Positions 5,690 to 13,066 of a DNA stretch of 28,573 nt are shown here, piece after piece. This stretch comes from a virus. Both the position numbers and the translations under genes were made by a program. Under the pieces are notes generated by a model, which did not search any database, was not told the DNA's origin, and saw nothing but the letters and a program-made list of their open reading frames with translations. Where the stretch lies: IMG/VR virus record IMGVR_UViG_3300037189_008230, positions 1 to 28,573 of that record, one strand, 5' to 3'. Within the stretch, counting starts at the first letter, position 1, and the number at the start of each line of letters is the position of its first letter.

Positions 5690-6092
5690 ATTTGATTTGA
5701 ACTGCGACAACGCAGCCAAGGGGCATGTTTCGATTGAGACGCCACTATTCAGTCACATAGACAGCATGTAACCAACTTTCCCCAGGCTCCCGGCGTGTGC
5801 CGACGGGTCGCGCCATCCGCTGACCGCTCGCCTAATCTCAGAAGGGCTGGGAGGGCGGCAGCGGAGGCAGGGAACTATTGCTGGAAAATTTAAGAAAACA
5901 TCGGCAAAAGTTTCCGCTTTTTTCGATTTCGCAAACATACCACTTGTCGGGGGAACGGAATATCAGCAATCTCAGCGCGTCAAACGAATCGGAATCCGCC
6001 CGGTTCACAGTCAACTTCTATTTTCCCCGTCCGGGGATCGGTTCCAAGGCAACTTGGGCGGAAACCGAAAACCGGGCGGGATTTTTGTTTTT
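5690..6092. other. Non-coding structured interval in the replication module
   Basis: No convincing gene is found in these ~400 bases. A GC-rich imperfect hairpin pairs CCGCTG (5817-5822) and CCGC (5824-5827) with GCGG and CAGCGG (5855-5864). A second, long-range inverted repeat pairs CCGCCCGGTT (5996-6005) with AACCGGGCGG (6070-6079). A/T-rich stretches lie between them (near 5885-5935). Candidates are a replication origin, a small RNA or a leader for the HNH gene; the sequence alone does not decide. Confidence 0.45.
5996..6092 (+). terminator. Possible attenuator or terminator before the HNH gene
   Basis: The arm CCGCCCGGTT at 5996 can pair perfectly with AACCGGGCGG at 6070-6079, followed by GATTTTTGTTTTT that runs up to the ATG at 6093. 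The 64-base loop contains CCCCGTCCGGGG and other short inverted repeats, so alternative folds are possible. A GC stem plus T-tract looks like an intrinsic terminator, but its contact with a start codon suggests attenuation or a structured leader. Confidence 0.4.
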
Positions 6093-6374
6093 ATGCACCT
6101 AGCGAAACCGCCCATACAAAAGTCAGAGGACCGCGCCAGATACAAAATGTATCTGAGCAGCCGGGAATGGGCGATGAAGCGGTCAAGGGTGATCGATCGG
6201 GAAAAGTGCATTTGCCAAGGGTGTGGCGATGAACCGATAGAGCATGTCCACCATCTCACCTACACTCACATTTTTGACGAACTGCTTTTTGAATTAGTCG
6301 GGCTTTGCGAATCATGCCACCGCCGCGCCCATTGGATTAACCCTCACGATATTGGACATGAGATTGACTATTGA
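6093..6374 (+). CDS. HNH endonuclease
   Basis: A 93-residue protein with a compact HNH/McrA-type zinc-supported nuclease: CICQGC, then EHVHHLTY with the catalytic His pair, and CESCHRRAH closing the second zinc knuckle. It could be a homing-type or packaging-associated nuclease; its position far from the terminase and next to a structured non-coding element argues slightly for a free-standing mobile type. ATG 6093 is chosen; an upstream TTG at 6054 would translate the hairpin and T-tract. It overlaps the primase gene by 17 bases. Confidence 0.75.
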   Translation: MHLAKPPIQKSEDRARYKMYLSSREWAMKRSRVIDREKCICQGCGDEPIEHVHHLTYTHIFDELLFELVGLCESCHRRAHWINPHDIGHEIDY

Positions 6375-7206
6375 TCCGCCTCCCGCCTCGGGCATCAACG
6401 TCTGGATGCTTTCCACCGCTCGCAAGTGCCAGCTTGCCGGGATGGCCGCATGGGAAGCTGTTCGTGAAATCATGGTCTTCAACGGCACCGCTCGACGCCC
6501 GTTTAAGGCTGGCGAAGTTAACAGGGCCGTGGAAAAGGCATACAATACGACGCTGGACACGGCACCGATGGCTCGCCCGCAGAAGGATAAGTGGGAGCCA
6601 ATCAGGACCAGGCGGACGAACTACCGGAAGGACTCGAAACACTTCGACCGCTACCAGCTTTGGGAAATGTCGCCTTGGCGGATTGACGACGGCGTGACGC
6701 AGCGAATGATCCTCGACCTGCTTTTTCCTGATCCTGATGGACTCGTCTGCGTTGGCAAATCCGCTTTCGAGTTTCACACGGCACGACTGGCACAGTTCAA
6801 GGATCTGACAAAATGCCAGTTCATCGTGCCGTGCTACATGAGCAAGAAAAGCGGACTTACCCAGGAGGGAAAGCCGTCCATGCACTGCCTCGACAACTGC
6901 GGGCCTCGTCGATTTTGCGTCTGCGACTTTGACGAACCGAAATCGGAGGAGCACCCGTCGATCATCTGGCACCTTAAGAAGATCGCTGATCTTGTCATGG
7001 TTCTTTCAAGCGGAGGAAAAAGCCTTCACGCATGGTTCACCGTTCCAGAGGACAGTGAGCCGGATTTCTGGAAAGCGGCGATTCAATCCGGCGCAGACGC
7101 GGCCATGATGCGGAACCGCTCGTCATTCGTCCGAATCCCGTTCGGCACCCGCGACAACGGAAACATTCAATCCGTCATTTACTTCGACCCGTCAAAAATC
7201 AAATGA
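6358..7206 (+). CDS. Archaeo-eukaryotic-type primase-like protein
   Basis: A 282-residue protein with the sequence marks of an AEP-superfamily primase: CDFDEP (about 189-193) supplies the DxD metal site, SSGGKSLHAWF (217-227) matches the SxH nucleotide-binding motif, and FVRIPFGTRDNG (257-268) fits the third motif region. Cys and His residues in MHCLDNCGPRRFCVC may form an additional metal site. The N-terminal 100 residues are helical. It makes RNA or DNA primers if active. It overlaps the HNH gene and is coupled to the organiser by ATGA at 7203. A TTG at 6352 is an alternative start. Confidence 0.6.
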   Translation: MRLTIDPPPASGINVWMLSTARKCQLAGMAAWEAVREIMVFNGTARRPFKAGEVNRAVEKAYNTTLDTAPMARPQKDKWEPIRTRRTNYRKDSKHFDRYQLWEMSPWRIDDGVTQRMILDLLFPDPDGLVCVGKSAFEFHTARLAQFKDLTKCQFIVPCYMSKKSGLTQEGKPSMHCLDNCGPRRFCVCDFDEPKSEEHPSIIWHLKKIADLVMVLSSGGKSLHAWFTVPEDSEPDFWKAAIQSGADAAMMRNRSSFVRIPFGTRDNGNIQSVIYFDPSKIK

Positions 7207-7853
7207 AGCGACCATCTTTCCAATTCTACCCAGCCGACTGGCTCCGCGATACAGCACTCAGAACTTGCTCAGTCGGTGCAAGAGGACTCTGGATAGACAT
7301 GCTTTGCTTCATGCACGAAGGAAACCCCTACGGAACTTTAAAGGTTGGAAACAAGGTTATCCTTCCAGCCAACCTTGCAAGCATGATTGGGGCAACCTTA
7401 CTTGAAGTGGAAGGTTGGCTTTCTGAGTTGGAAAGCGCCGGGACGTTTGACCGAGGGGATGACGGGTCCATCCAATCACGACGCATGATGCGTGATGAAT
7501 ACCTTAGAACCGTAAGGGCTGCGGGCGGAAAGCTAGGCGGAAATCCAGCATTGAAGGATAACCCCAAGGTTGACGGAAGGTTAACCTCTAAGGTTAAGCA
7601 AAAACCAACCCCTTCATCTTCATCTTCAATTTCATCTTCAAGGTTTATTCCGCCATCTATCGAAGAGGTTAAGGAATATGGCCATTCTCTCAATCCTCCT
7701 TTTGTTGATGCTGCCAAGTTTGTGAACTTCTACGAATCGAAAGGCTGGAAGGTTGGCAAGAATCCAATGAAGAGTTGGAAGGCCGCCGTCAGAACGTGGA
7801 ACACACCATCCGACAGCAATAAGACCGAAACCGGAACCCGCCCCTGTTACTGA
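7203..7853 (+). CDS. Replication organiser / helicase loader-like protein
   Basis: A 216-residue protein. The N-terminus (SFQFYPADWLRDTALRTCSVG, then ARGLWIDMLCFMHE) follows the pattern of phage replication-initiation proteins of the YdaU/DUF1376 type. A Ser-rich linker (SSSSSISSS) leads to a C-terminal segment FIPPSIEEVKEY, then FYESKGWKVGKNPMKSWKAAVRTW (about 145-200), shared by many phage replisome organisers. It probably recruits the DnaB-like helicase encoded two bases downstream. Repeated GGTT-rich words in 7340-7590 reflect unusual codon choice (AAGGTT) rather than a separate element that I can demonstrate. Confidence 0.6.
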   Translation: MKRPSFQFYPADWLRDTALRTCSVGARGLWIDMLCFMHEGNPYGTLKVGNKVILPANLASMIGATLLEVEGWLSELESAGTFDRGDDGSIQSRRMMRDEYLRTVRAAGGKLGGNPALKDNPKVDGRLTSKVKQKPTPSSSSSISSSRFIPPSIEEVKEYGHSLNPPFVDAAKFVNFYESKGWKVGKNPMKSWKAAVRTWNTPSDSNKTETGTRPCY

Positions 7854-7855
7854 CC

Positions 7856-9118
7856 ATGATCGAATTTGAAACATCCCTTCCCTACGCTCCAGAAGCAGAA
7901 GCGGCATCGCTTTGCTGCCTGATTGAGAACCCTGACCGCTTCACCGCTTTTGCCTGGGAAGCTCAGATCGAGTCTGGCTTTTACCATAACCCGGCTAACG
8001 CCACTCTCTGGTCGCTCATTTCCAACCGACTCAAGAACGGCAATGCGGTCGATCCGGTTTCACTGAGGGAAGCCATTGCCGACAGTCGCAACCCGGTGCT
8101 GACCATCGCGGACCTGTCAAACACCCTGCTGGCTCAGTTTGACGAAACGGCATGGCATGGCTACGTCGAGACATTACGCGACCGCTACGCCCGTCGAATT
8201 GCCATCGAAGCCGGACAATCAATTTCCAGCGAGAACCAGAGTGGTGAGGATGCCATTCAGAGCCTCAGGATGGCCACTGAGCGAGCCGCAGCCGCTATGT
8301 CGGGTATTTCTGCCGTTCTTGATGCCAAGAGCGTGATCAAGGCGTTTATGGCGTCCGTAGAGGCAAGGATTCAAAATGGCGATATGCCTGGGCTTTCAAC
8401 TGGAATTGATCAGATCGATCAAAAGACCGGCGGCCTTCGGCCTGGCGAGCTTTGGGTTGTCGGAGCCAAGACCAGTTTTGGCAAGTCGGTGCTGATGTTG
8501 CAGATCGGAGGAAACGCTGTGAGACTTAACAAACGGGTAGCAGTGTTCACCCTCGAAATGGGAGCCGACGAGATTGTCGCTCGGACAATTTCCTGCCATT
8601 GGAACGTGCCGATGGACAAGATCAGCAACCCGAGATCCGCTGCTCCTCATTACCGAAAGATTATTGAGGCCGCTTGCGTCGAACTATCCGGCTCGGATTT
8701 GCTCGTTTGCGACAAGGCCGACCAGACCGTCGAAAGCATTTCGGGCCATTGCCAGCGGTTGTCGGACACTGGCAAGCTGGACTTGGTGATCGTCGATTAC
8801 CTCCAGCTTGTCGGAACTCCGAAGATCAAAGGTCAGAACAGGGAGCAGGAGGTTGCCACGATCAGCCGAGGATTGAAGCAACTGGCCAAACGCCTGAAGG
8901 TTCCGGTCCTCACCGCTACCCAGTTAAACGAAGCTGGAGAGGCTAGAGAAAGCCGTGCCATCGAGCATGACGCCGACAACGTGCTTTTCATCGTGCCGCA
9001 GAAGGGAAAGGAAAGCGATTTCCAAACGCTTCAATTCTGGAAGTGCCGCAACGGAAAACGCGGCGAGGAGATACAGGTCAGCCTTGACGGAGCGCACCAG
9101 AAGTTCAGATTCTTTTAA
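7856..9118 (+). CDS. dnaB: Replicative DNA helicase, DnaB-like
   Basis: A 420-residue RecA-fold helicase with an N-terminal DnaB domain (PYAPEAEAASLCCLIENPD) and a RecA-like domain. Walker A is GAKTSFGKS (203-211), an unusual version of the common GARPGMGKT, keeping the Lys-Ser pair. It is followed by VAVFTLEMGADEI, Walker B LVIVDYLQLVG (about 304-314) and the late motif ATQLNEAGEARESRAIEHDADNVLFI. It unwinds the fork 5' to 3' as a hexamer. The length is slightly shorter than bacterial DnaB (about 450-470). Upstream organiser and primase genes complete the replisome. Confidence 0.9.
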   Translation: MIEFETSLPYAPEAEAASLCCLIENPDRFTAFAWEAQIESGFYHNPANATLWSLISNRLKNGNAVDPVSLREAIADSRNPVLTIADLSNTLLAQFDETAWHGYVETLRDRYARRIAIEAGQSISSENQSGEDAIQSLRMATERAAAAMSGISAVLDAKSVIKAFMASVEARIQNGDMPGLSTGIDQIDQKTGGLRPGELWVVGAKTSFGKSVLMLQIGGNAVRLNKRVAVFTLEMGADEIVARTISCHWNVPMDKISNPRSAAPHYRKIIEAACVELSGSDLLVCDKADQTVESISGHCQRLSDTGKLDLVIVDYLQLVGTPKIKGQNREQEVATISRGLKQLAKRLKVPVLTATQLNEAGEARESRAIEHDADNVLFIVPQKGKESDFQTLQFWKCRNGKRGEEIQVSLDGAHQKFRFF

Positions 9119-9141
9119 CCAAACCACCACCAACCGAACCA

Positions 9142-9402
9142 ATGAACCTACACGATAGACCGACGCCAAGAACCAATCAGCTTGTGCGCGAACAGCTTGC
9201 TAGGCTAGGAATGACACCAACGGCACTGGCGGCCAAGCTGACGATGCACAGTGAGAAACTTGAACGCGAAGCCTCAGCATGGCGGGAGGTCGCAGAGAAA
9301 TACCGAGGACTTGCTGGTTGTGATGCAATCCACGATGTAATCGCGGAAGCAATCGAGGCGAACGCTGCCTTCGACGCGCTCAGGGAGGTGGTGGACGGGT
9401 GA
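9142..9402 (+). CDS. Small hypothetical protein, helical
   Basis: An 86-residue protein starting MNLHDRPTPRTNQLVREQLAR, with an amphipathic helix (LTMHSEKLEREASAWREVAEKY) and a C-terminus EANAAFDALREVVDG. The start follows the A/C-rich leader ACCAAACCACCACCAACCG with no Shine-Dalgarno, like many genes here. It is the last gene of the replication operon; the following 399 bases are non-coding. Function unknown; coiled-coil oligomerisation is plausible. Confidence 0.6.
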   Translation: MNLHDRPTPRTNQLVREQLARLGMTPTALAAKLTMHSEKLEREASAWREVAEKYRGLAGCDAIHDVIAEAIEANAAFDALREVVDG

Positions 9403-9801
9403 CACTACTATCGAGACGTTTCCCCGACCAGGTCAGCAAGTCAGCAATGCGCCATTGAACCGTTCAATTCGCGTTCGGATGGCAGGAGCGCGACTAGACT
9501 AGGGACGGGTAACACAGAGCCAGCGAAGCAAACGACAAACAGTTAAAAGCCAATTACAAACCAACGAGTCAAGACTGAAATCAAAATGAACCCGAAATCA
9601 ATGAGTTACAAGCCAGAATGGAGCTTGACGGAATCCCCCGTCAAAGGGCGAAATACGGATGACCGCCCATCCCCCACCCCTTTTCCCCTCCTCCCTCCCC
9701 CGGTTCAAGGAATCTTTTATCTCTACCTCTTAATCAGGGTTTGTTTCCGGTGTTACTAATTTCTGCGAGACAATTCTACACTTCCCAAATCTTTACAAAT
9801 C
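9403..9801. other. Non-coding region before the terminase genes, possible cos/regulatory site
   Basis: Contains a perfect 8 bp tandem repeat GTCAGCAA (9432-9439, 9440-9447), the inverted repeat ATTGAA-CCG-TTCAAT (9454-9468), the hairpin TTGACGG-AATCCC-CCGTCAA (9625-9644) and a long C-rich tract (9666-9701). A 57-codon frame (ATG 9586 to TAA 9759) crosses the hairpin and C tract and is Pro-rich; I do not accept it as a gene. Lambda-type phages place cos just before the small terminase gene, so this interval is the best candidate packaging site. Confidence 0.45.
9666..9701 (-). other. Minus-strand G-quadruplex-forming motif
   Basis: The plus strand holds runs of C separated by T or A. On the minus strand this gives GGGGGAGGGAGGAGGGG, four A, GGGG, T, GGGGG, AT, GGG: at least five G-tracts of three or more within 36 bases. 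This exceeds the usual four-tract requirement for an intramolecular G-quadruplex. The polypurine/polypyrimidine asymmetry could also support triplex DNA. Confidence 0.65.
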
Positions 9802-10230
9802 ATGGCCGCTCATAAACGAAAAGGAATCCCAGACTACGCTGACTCAATGGCTCAAGCCGCTGGCTACTGGGGCATTCCTAAGCGCGTCATTCGTGTCGCG
9901 AAGGATAATGGTTGCCCCGCGTTTGTGGCGCAAAGAGTTCACCGCGCCCCACTGGTCAAGTGGCTGCAAGAAAATCCTGACATCGCGGCCCAGGGCGAGG
10001 CGCAAGAAGGCGCGGCGGATTTGAAAGTTAAGAAGCTCGCCGCTGAGGTCCGAATCCTTGAAGGCAAGATTGCACGCGAGAATGCGGACGTGATTCCGAA
10101 AGGCATCGTCAAGGACGAATGGGGCAGGGGAGTCGCCATCATTTTCGAGGAGGCCAAGGCATTTCTAAATCGGGACGAATACCTGGCCTTCACGAAAGCC
10201 TGCAAGGCCAAAATCAAGACAATCGAATGA
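9802..10230 (+). CDS. Terminase small subunit-like protein
   Basis: A 142-residue protein with an N-terminal winged helix-turn-helix (MAQAAGYWGIPKRVIRVAKDN) of the Nu1/TerS type. A charged helical region follows (ADLKVKKLAAEVRILEGKIAREN, about 72-95) with VIPKGIVKDEWG, and a C-terminal segment that would contact the large subunit. Small terminases bind the packaging site and recruit the motor. It is the first gene after a 399-base non-coding region and lies four genes upstream of the large subunit. The leader (CAAATCTTTACAAATC) lacks a Shine-Dalgarno. Confidence 0.7.
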   Translation: MAAHKRKGIPDYADSMAQAAGYWGIPKRVIRVAKDNGCPAFVAQRVHRAPLVKWLQENPDIAAQGEAQEGAADLKVKKLAAEVRILEGKIARENADVIPKGIVKDEWGRGVAIIFEEAKAFLNRDEYLAFTKACKAKIKTIE

Positions 10231-10397
10231 CCCCGATAAAAGCCGAATCGCACCTAGGCCGGATCATCCAAATCGATAGCGACCCGGCACCGAATGGCAA
10301 GCAAGTCGTCGTCATTCAGATCGAGCTTCCAGAATCCGTGCTTGTCCCCTTTGCCGATTTCGTGCTAGGACAGGTCCGGTTAACCATTACCAAATGA
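10227..10397 (+). CDS. Small hypothetical protein
   Basis: A 56-residue protein (MTPIKAESHLGRIIQIDSD at the start, ending FVLGQVRLTITK) with alternating hydrophobic residues suggesting a small beta-rich domain. The start at 10227 is fixed by an ATGA overlap with the small terminase stop. A longer upstream in-frame extension lies wholly inside the terminase gene and is rejected. No family recognised. Confidence 0.55.
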   Translation: MTPIKAESHLGRIIQIDSDPAPNGKQVVVIQIELPESVLVPFADFVLGQVRLTITK

Positions 10398-10403
10398 CAA
10401 ATC

Positions 10404-10583
10404 ATGAAAACAATCATTGCTCATTATGCCACCCCGGTTATGCCGGGACATTACCCCACCAAATCCGCGCAAGACCTTTTGATCGAAGACCTGCGCCGCG
10501 AGAACGACGCCGCGCTTGAAAAGATCGAGCAATTATCCAGCGCCCTTTTTGACCTTGGGTTTGACCCGACGCAGTTGCCTTAA
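10404..10583 (+). CDS. Very small hypothetical protein
   Basis: A 59-residue frame from ATG 10404 to TAA 10581-10583, in the 6 bases-after-stop position of the previous gene. The N-terminus is MKTIIAHYATPVMPGHYPTK; then comes a heptad-like helix (LLIEDLRRENDAALEKIEQL) and a short tail SALFDLGFDPTQLP. The helical coiled-coil pattern and tight spacing support a real gene. Function unknown. Confidence 0.55.
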   Translation: MKTIIAHYATPVMPGHYPTKSAQDLLIEDLRRENDAALEKIEQLSSALFDLGFDPTQLP

Positions 10584-10600
10584 TTTTAACCAAAATAAAA

Positions 10601-10954
10601 ATGAAAATACAGGAATTGGAATCTTTTTACGAATTTGTCGAAATGGTGGAAGAGATACAAGAATCCACCAAAACACTTTCCGCCTTTTTTAAGGGTGCAA
10701 TGGTGACATCTCCATCTCACATAAAGGAAAAGGCGTCGGCATACGCTACAGAAAAAGGAATAATAATTGGATTCCCGTTATTCAGCAAGATAGATCCATA
10801 CGGGGAAACCCATTCGATCAGCTTAGAGTGGTTGCTGAAAGAAAATCTAATTGCCGCTGAAGGGTGCGAAGAAACAAAAGAAAAAACCGCCTTAGCGTTA
10901 GAGGAATTGGCTAAAAAGATCCGAAAATTTAAATTTAAAAAACCACGCATTTGA
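10601..10954 (+). CDS. A/T-richer hypothetical protein between terminase genes
   Basis: A 117-residue protein (MKIQELESFYEFVEMVEEIQ at the start), mostly helical with a Lys-rich C-terminus (ELAKKIRKFKFKKPRI). It is visibly richer in A/T codons (AAA, ATA, TTT) than the flanking genes, as for a late-acquired 'moron'. The leader is A/T-rich (TTAATTTTAACCAAAATAAAA) with no Shine-Dalgarno. It overlaps the large terminase start by TTGA at 10951-10954. No family recognised. Confidence 0.6.
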   Translation: MKIQELESFYEFVEMVEEIQESTKTLSAFFKGAMVTSPSHIKEKASAYATEKGIIIGFPLFSKIDPYGETHSISLEWLLKENLIAAEGCEETKEKTALALEELAKKIRKFKFKKPRI

Positions 10955-12846
10955 CCGATCTAGAGCTTGACGAAGACGAGGTAGAAGCCAAGTGCGTCAC
11001 CTATTGCCGCGACTTGATGGCGGGACTAATAACCCCGCCGTTTGAAGGCGACATGGTCGAATGGGCAGATGGCACGTTGAAAATCCCCTACTCGGTCCGA
11101 TACCCGATCTTCCTTGCCGGGGAATCGCCGTGGCTACTCGGTCCGATGCGGGCAATCTCCGATCCGCAAGTCAAGCGGGTTGACGTTCGCATGCCAGCAG
11201 GTGCGGCCAAGTCTCTGATTGGCGAGGTGATGATTGCCTACACGATCAGCGAAGACCCCGGAATGCTCTATTACGTTTGGCAAACCGACGACGACGCCAA
11301 GGACGCAATGGAGGATCGAATCAGCCCGATGATCGAGGCCAACGACTTTCTTTCCGTCCGACTGCCGGTTGATCGGAACAAGAAACGGTCCGTCAAAATC
11401 GCATTTCCGCACATGAGCCTTTACGCGGTCGGGGCAAACCTTTCCGCTGCTCAGTCAAAGCGGGTCAAGCGGCTGATCATGGAGGAACCGCACCTATACG
11501 GACCCGGCATGATGACCGCATTTGAAAAGCGCGTCGAAGGCGTCGATGACTATAAAATCGTAACGCTTTCCACAGGATCAGTCATTGGCGACGAGTCTGA
11601 CGAATCTTTCAACTCGGGATCGGTTGAACGTTGGCAAGTTCCCTGCCCGCATTGCGACACGTTCCAAGCGATGAGCGACAACCGGGACAGGCTCGTTGCC
11701 AAGATTGACGACGAGACGTGCGACGAAAACGGCGAATACGATTGGAAGCGCATTCTTCCGACCGTCCGATACAACTGCCAGCATTGCGGCGTGGATTGGC
11801 CGACTGACAACGAGTTCCGGCGCATCCAGGCCAAGAAAGGCCAATACATCGCAACGAACCCGAACGCGCCATCCGATCACCGCTCGTTCCACTTGGCCGC
11901 GCCGTCCGTCCATTACTTCCCGCTTTCCAAAATTCTCATGGAGAAAATAAAGGCTTCCTACTCCGCGCGGCGAGGAGCATTGGAACCACTGAAAGACTAC
12001 GTTCAAAAGCGCAACGCTGATGCTTGGGATGAGTCCCCCGTTGACAGCGATGTGGACGCGGCGTTTGAACGGGCCAAGGGTGAATACCTCATGGGCGAAC
12101 CGCACGAAGCGGAAATTGCCCGGTTTATGACAATCGACAACCAGGCGGGTCGCGCCAGCAAGGGACAAGGCGCACACCGATGGATCGTCGTCCGGTCATT
12201 TGGTCCGATGGAATGCAGAACGATTTGGGCCGGGAGGCTGGACACTTGGGAAGAGGTTGAGGAAAAGCGAATCGAGCATGGCGTAGAACCCGCACGAACG
12301 CTCGTTGACATGGCCTACGACACGCCAGCGGTTCAAGAGGTTTGCGTCCGTTACGGATGGCAAGGCTTGTGGGGAGACAATACAGCCAAGCGATCATTCC
12401 CCCACCATGAGACGGTTCTGGTCAACAACCAGCCGCAGCGACTTACCCGCAAGTTGCCATACTCCCCAGTCAACTTAGGCCACGTCGGAATTGGCAAGGG
12501 AGGCGTCAAACGGCAAGCGCGATACTTCTTTTGGTGCCAGCATCCAATCAAAGATATGTGGCACCGTCTCAAAGACGGTCTTTCAACTTACCGCTGGACG
12601 GTTTCCAAGGACATCCCCGACGAATACAAAAAGCATTGCAGCGTCGAGTTTAAAAAGCTAACCGTCGTGAAGAAAACTGGGCGTAAAGAATGGACGTGGT
12701 TCACGCCAGACAAGAAAGACGACCACTTAGGCGACTGCGATCAAATGTGCCTTGTCGCTGGATTGATGGACGCACGAATCAGGGTTATCCTCTGGAGTTC
12801 ATCCGACGAAGAAGGACAAACCGAAAGCGATAATCATGAGCATTGA
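10951..12846 (+). CDS. Terminase large subunit, GpA-like
   Basis: A 631-residue packaging motor of the lambda GpA type. Walker A-like RMPAGAAKSL (80-89) keeps Ala-Lys-Ser, and Walker B-like KRLIMEEPHLY (173-183) has the two acidic residues. A zinc-knuckle region with CPHC (232-235) and CQHC follows, typical of GpA. The C-terminal nuclease half includes ARFMTIDNQAGRAS, LVDMAYDT and the final KDDHLGDCDQMCLVA with an acidic residue expected at the nuclease site. It translocates DNA into proheads and cuts concatemers. TTG 10951 is inferred from the TTGA overlap; an ATG at codon 23 is the alternative. Confidence 0.85.
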   Translation: MTDLELDEDEVEAKCVTYCRDLMAGLITPPFEGDMVEWADGTLKIPYSVRYPIFLAGESPWLLGPMRAISDPQVKRVDVRMPAGAAKSLIGEVMIAYTISEDPGMLYYVWQTDDDAKDAMEDRISPMIEANDFLSVRLPVDRNKKRSVKIAFPHMSLYAVGANLSAAQSKRVKRLIMEEPHLYGPGMMTAFEKRVEGVDDYKIVTLSTGSVIGDESDESFNSGSVERWQVPCPHCDTFQAMSDNRDRLVAKIDDETCDENGEYDWKRILPTVRYNCQHCGVDWPTDNEFRRIQAKKGQYIATNPNAPSDHRSFHLAAPSVHYFPLSKILMEKIKASYSARRGALEPLKDYVQKRNADAWDESPVDSDVDAAFERAKGEYLMGEPHEAEIARFMTIDNQAGRASKGQGAHRWIVVRSFGPMECRTIWAGRLDTWEEVEEKRIEHGVEPARTLVDMAYDTPAVQEVCVRYGWQGLWGDNTAKRSFPHHETVLVNNQPQRLTRKLPYSPVNLGHVGIGKGGVKRQARYFFWCQHPIKDMWHRLKDGLSTYRWTVSKDIPDEYKKHCSVEFKKLTVVKKTGRKEWTWFTPDKKDDHLGDCDQMCLVAGLMDARIRVILWSSSDEEGQTESDNHEH

Positions 12847-13066
12847 AATCAACACAAGGCGACCAATCCAAGAGTGTCCACAATCACAGAAGGAACAAGT
12901 TGCTTGCGTCATTTATGGGGCAAAGCAAGTGGAGATCACCGGCATTGACCCGCCAATTGCGTTTCGTTGCGGCGGTAAAGTTTACACCGAATGCGAACGA
13001 CCTTACATCAAAACGCTGATGGATCGGGAATGGGAAACAGGATTGATTGACGGACGGGCTCAGTAA
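12836..13066 (+). CDS. Small hypothetical protein after terminase
   Basis: A 76-residue protein (MSIEINTRRPIQECPQSQKE) with single Cys residues at ECPQ, VACVI, FRCGG and YTECERP, four in all and possibly metal-binding. It overlaps the terminase end by 11 bases and the antisense gene's stop by 7 bases at its own end (13060-13066). The position is that of a gpW-type joiner in lambda, but the sequence does not look like gpW; that role better fits 14111-14374. Function unknown. Confidence 0.55.
   Translation: MSIEINTRRPIQECPQSQKEQVACVIYGAKQVEITGIDPPIAFRCGGKVYTECERPYIKTLMDREWETGLIDGRAQ

Noticed and set aside
6054-6092. TTG start extending the HNH protein by 13 residues
   Set aside because: It would translate the stem and T-tract just before the ATG; the HNH motif is complete without it.
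9586-9759. A 57-codon frame in the gap before the small terminase gene
   Set aside because: It is Pro-rich because it crosses the C-tract, it includes a perfect hairpin, and it resembles no protein family. An A/C-rich stretch upstream leaves a small chance that it is real.
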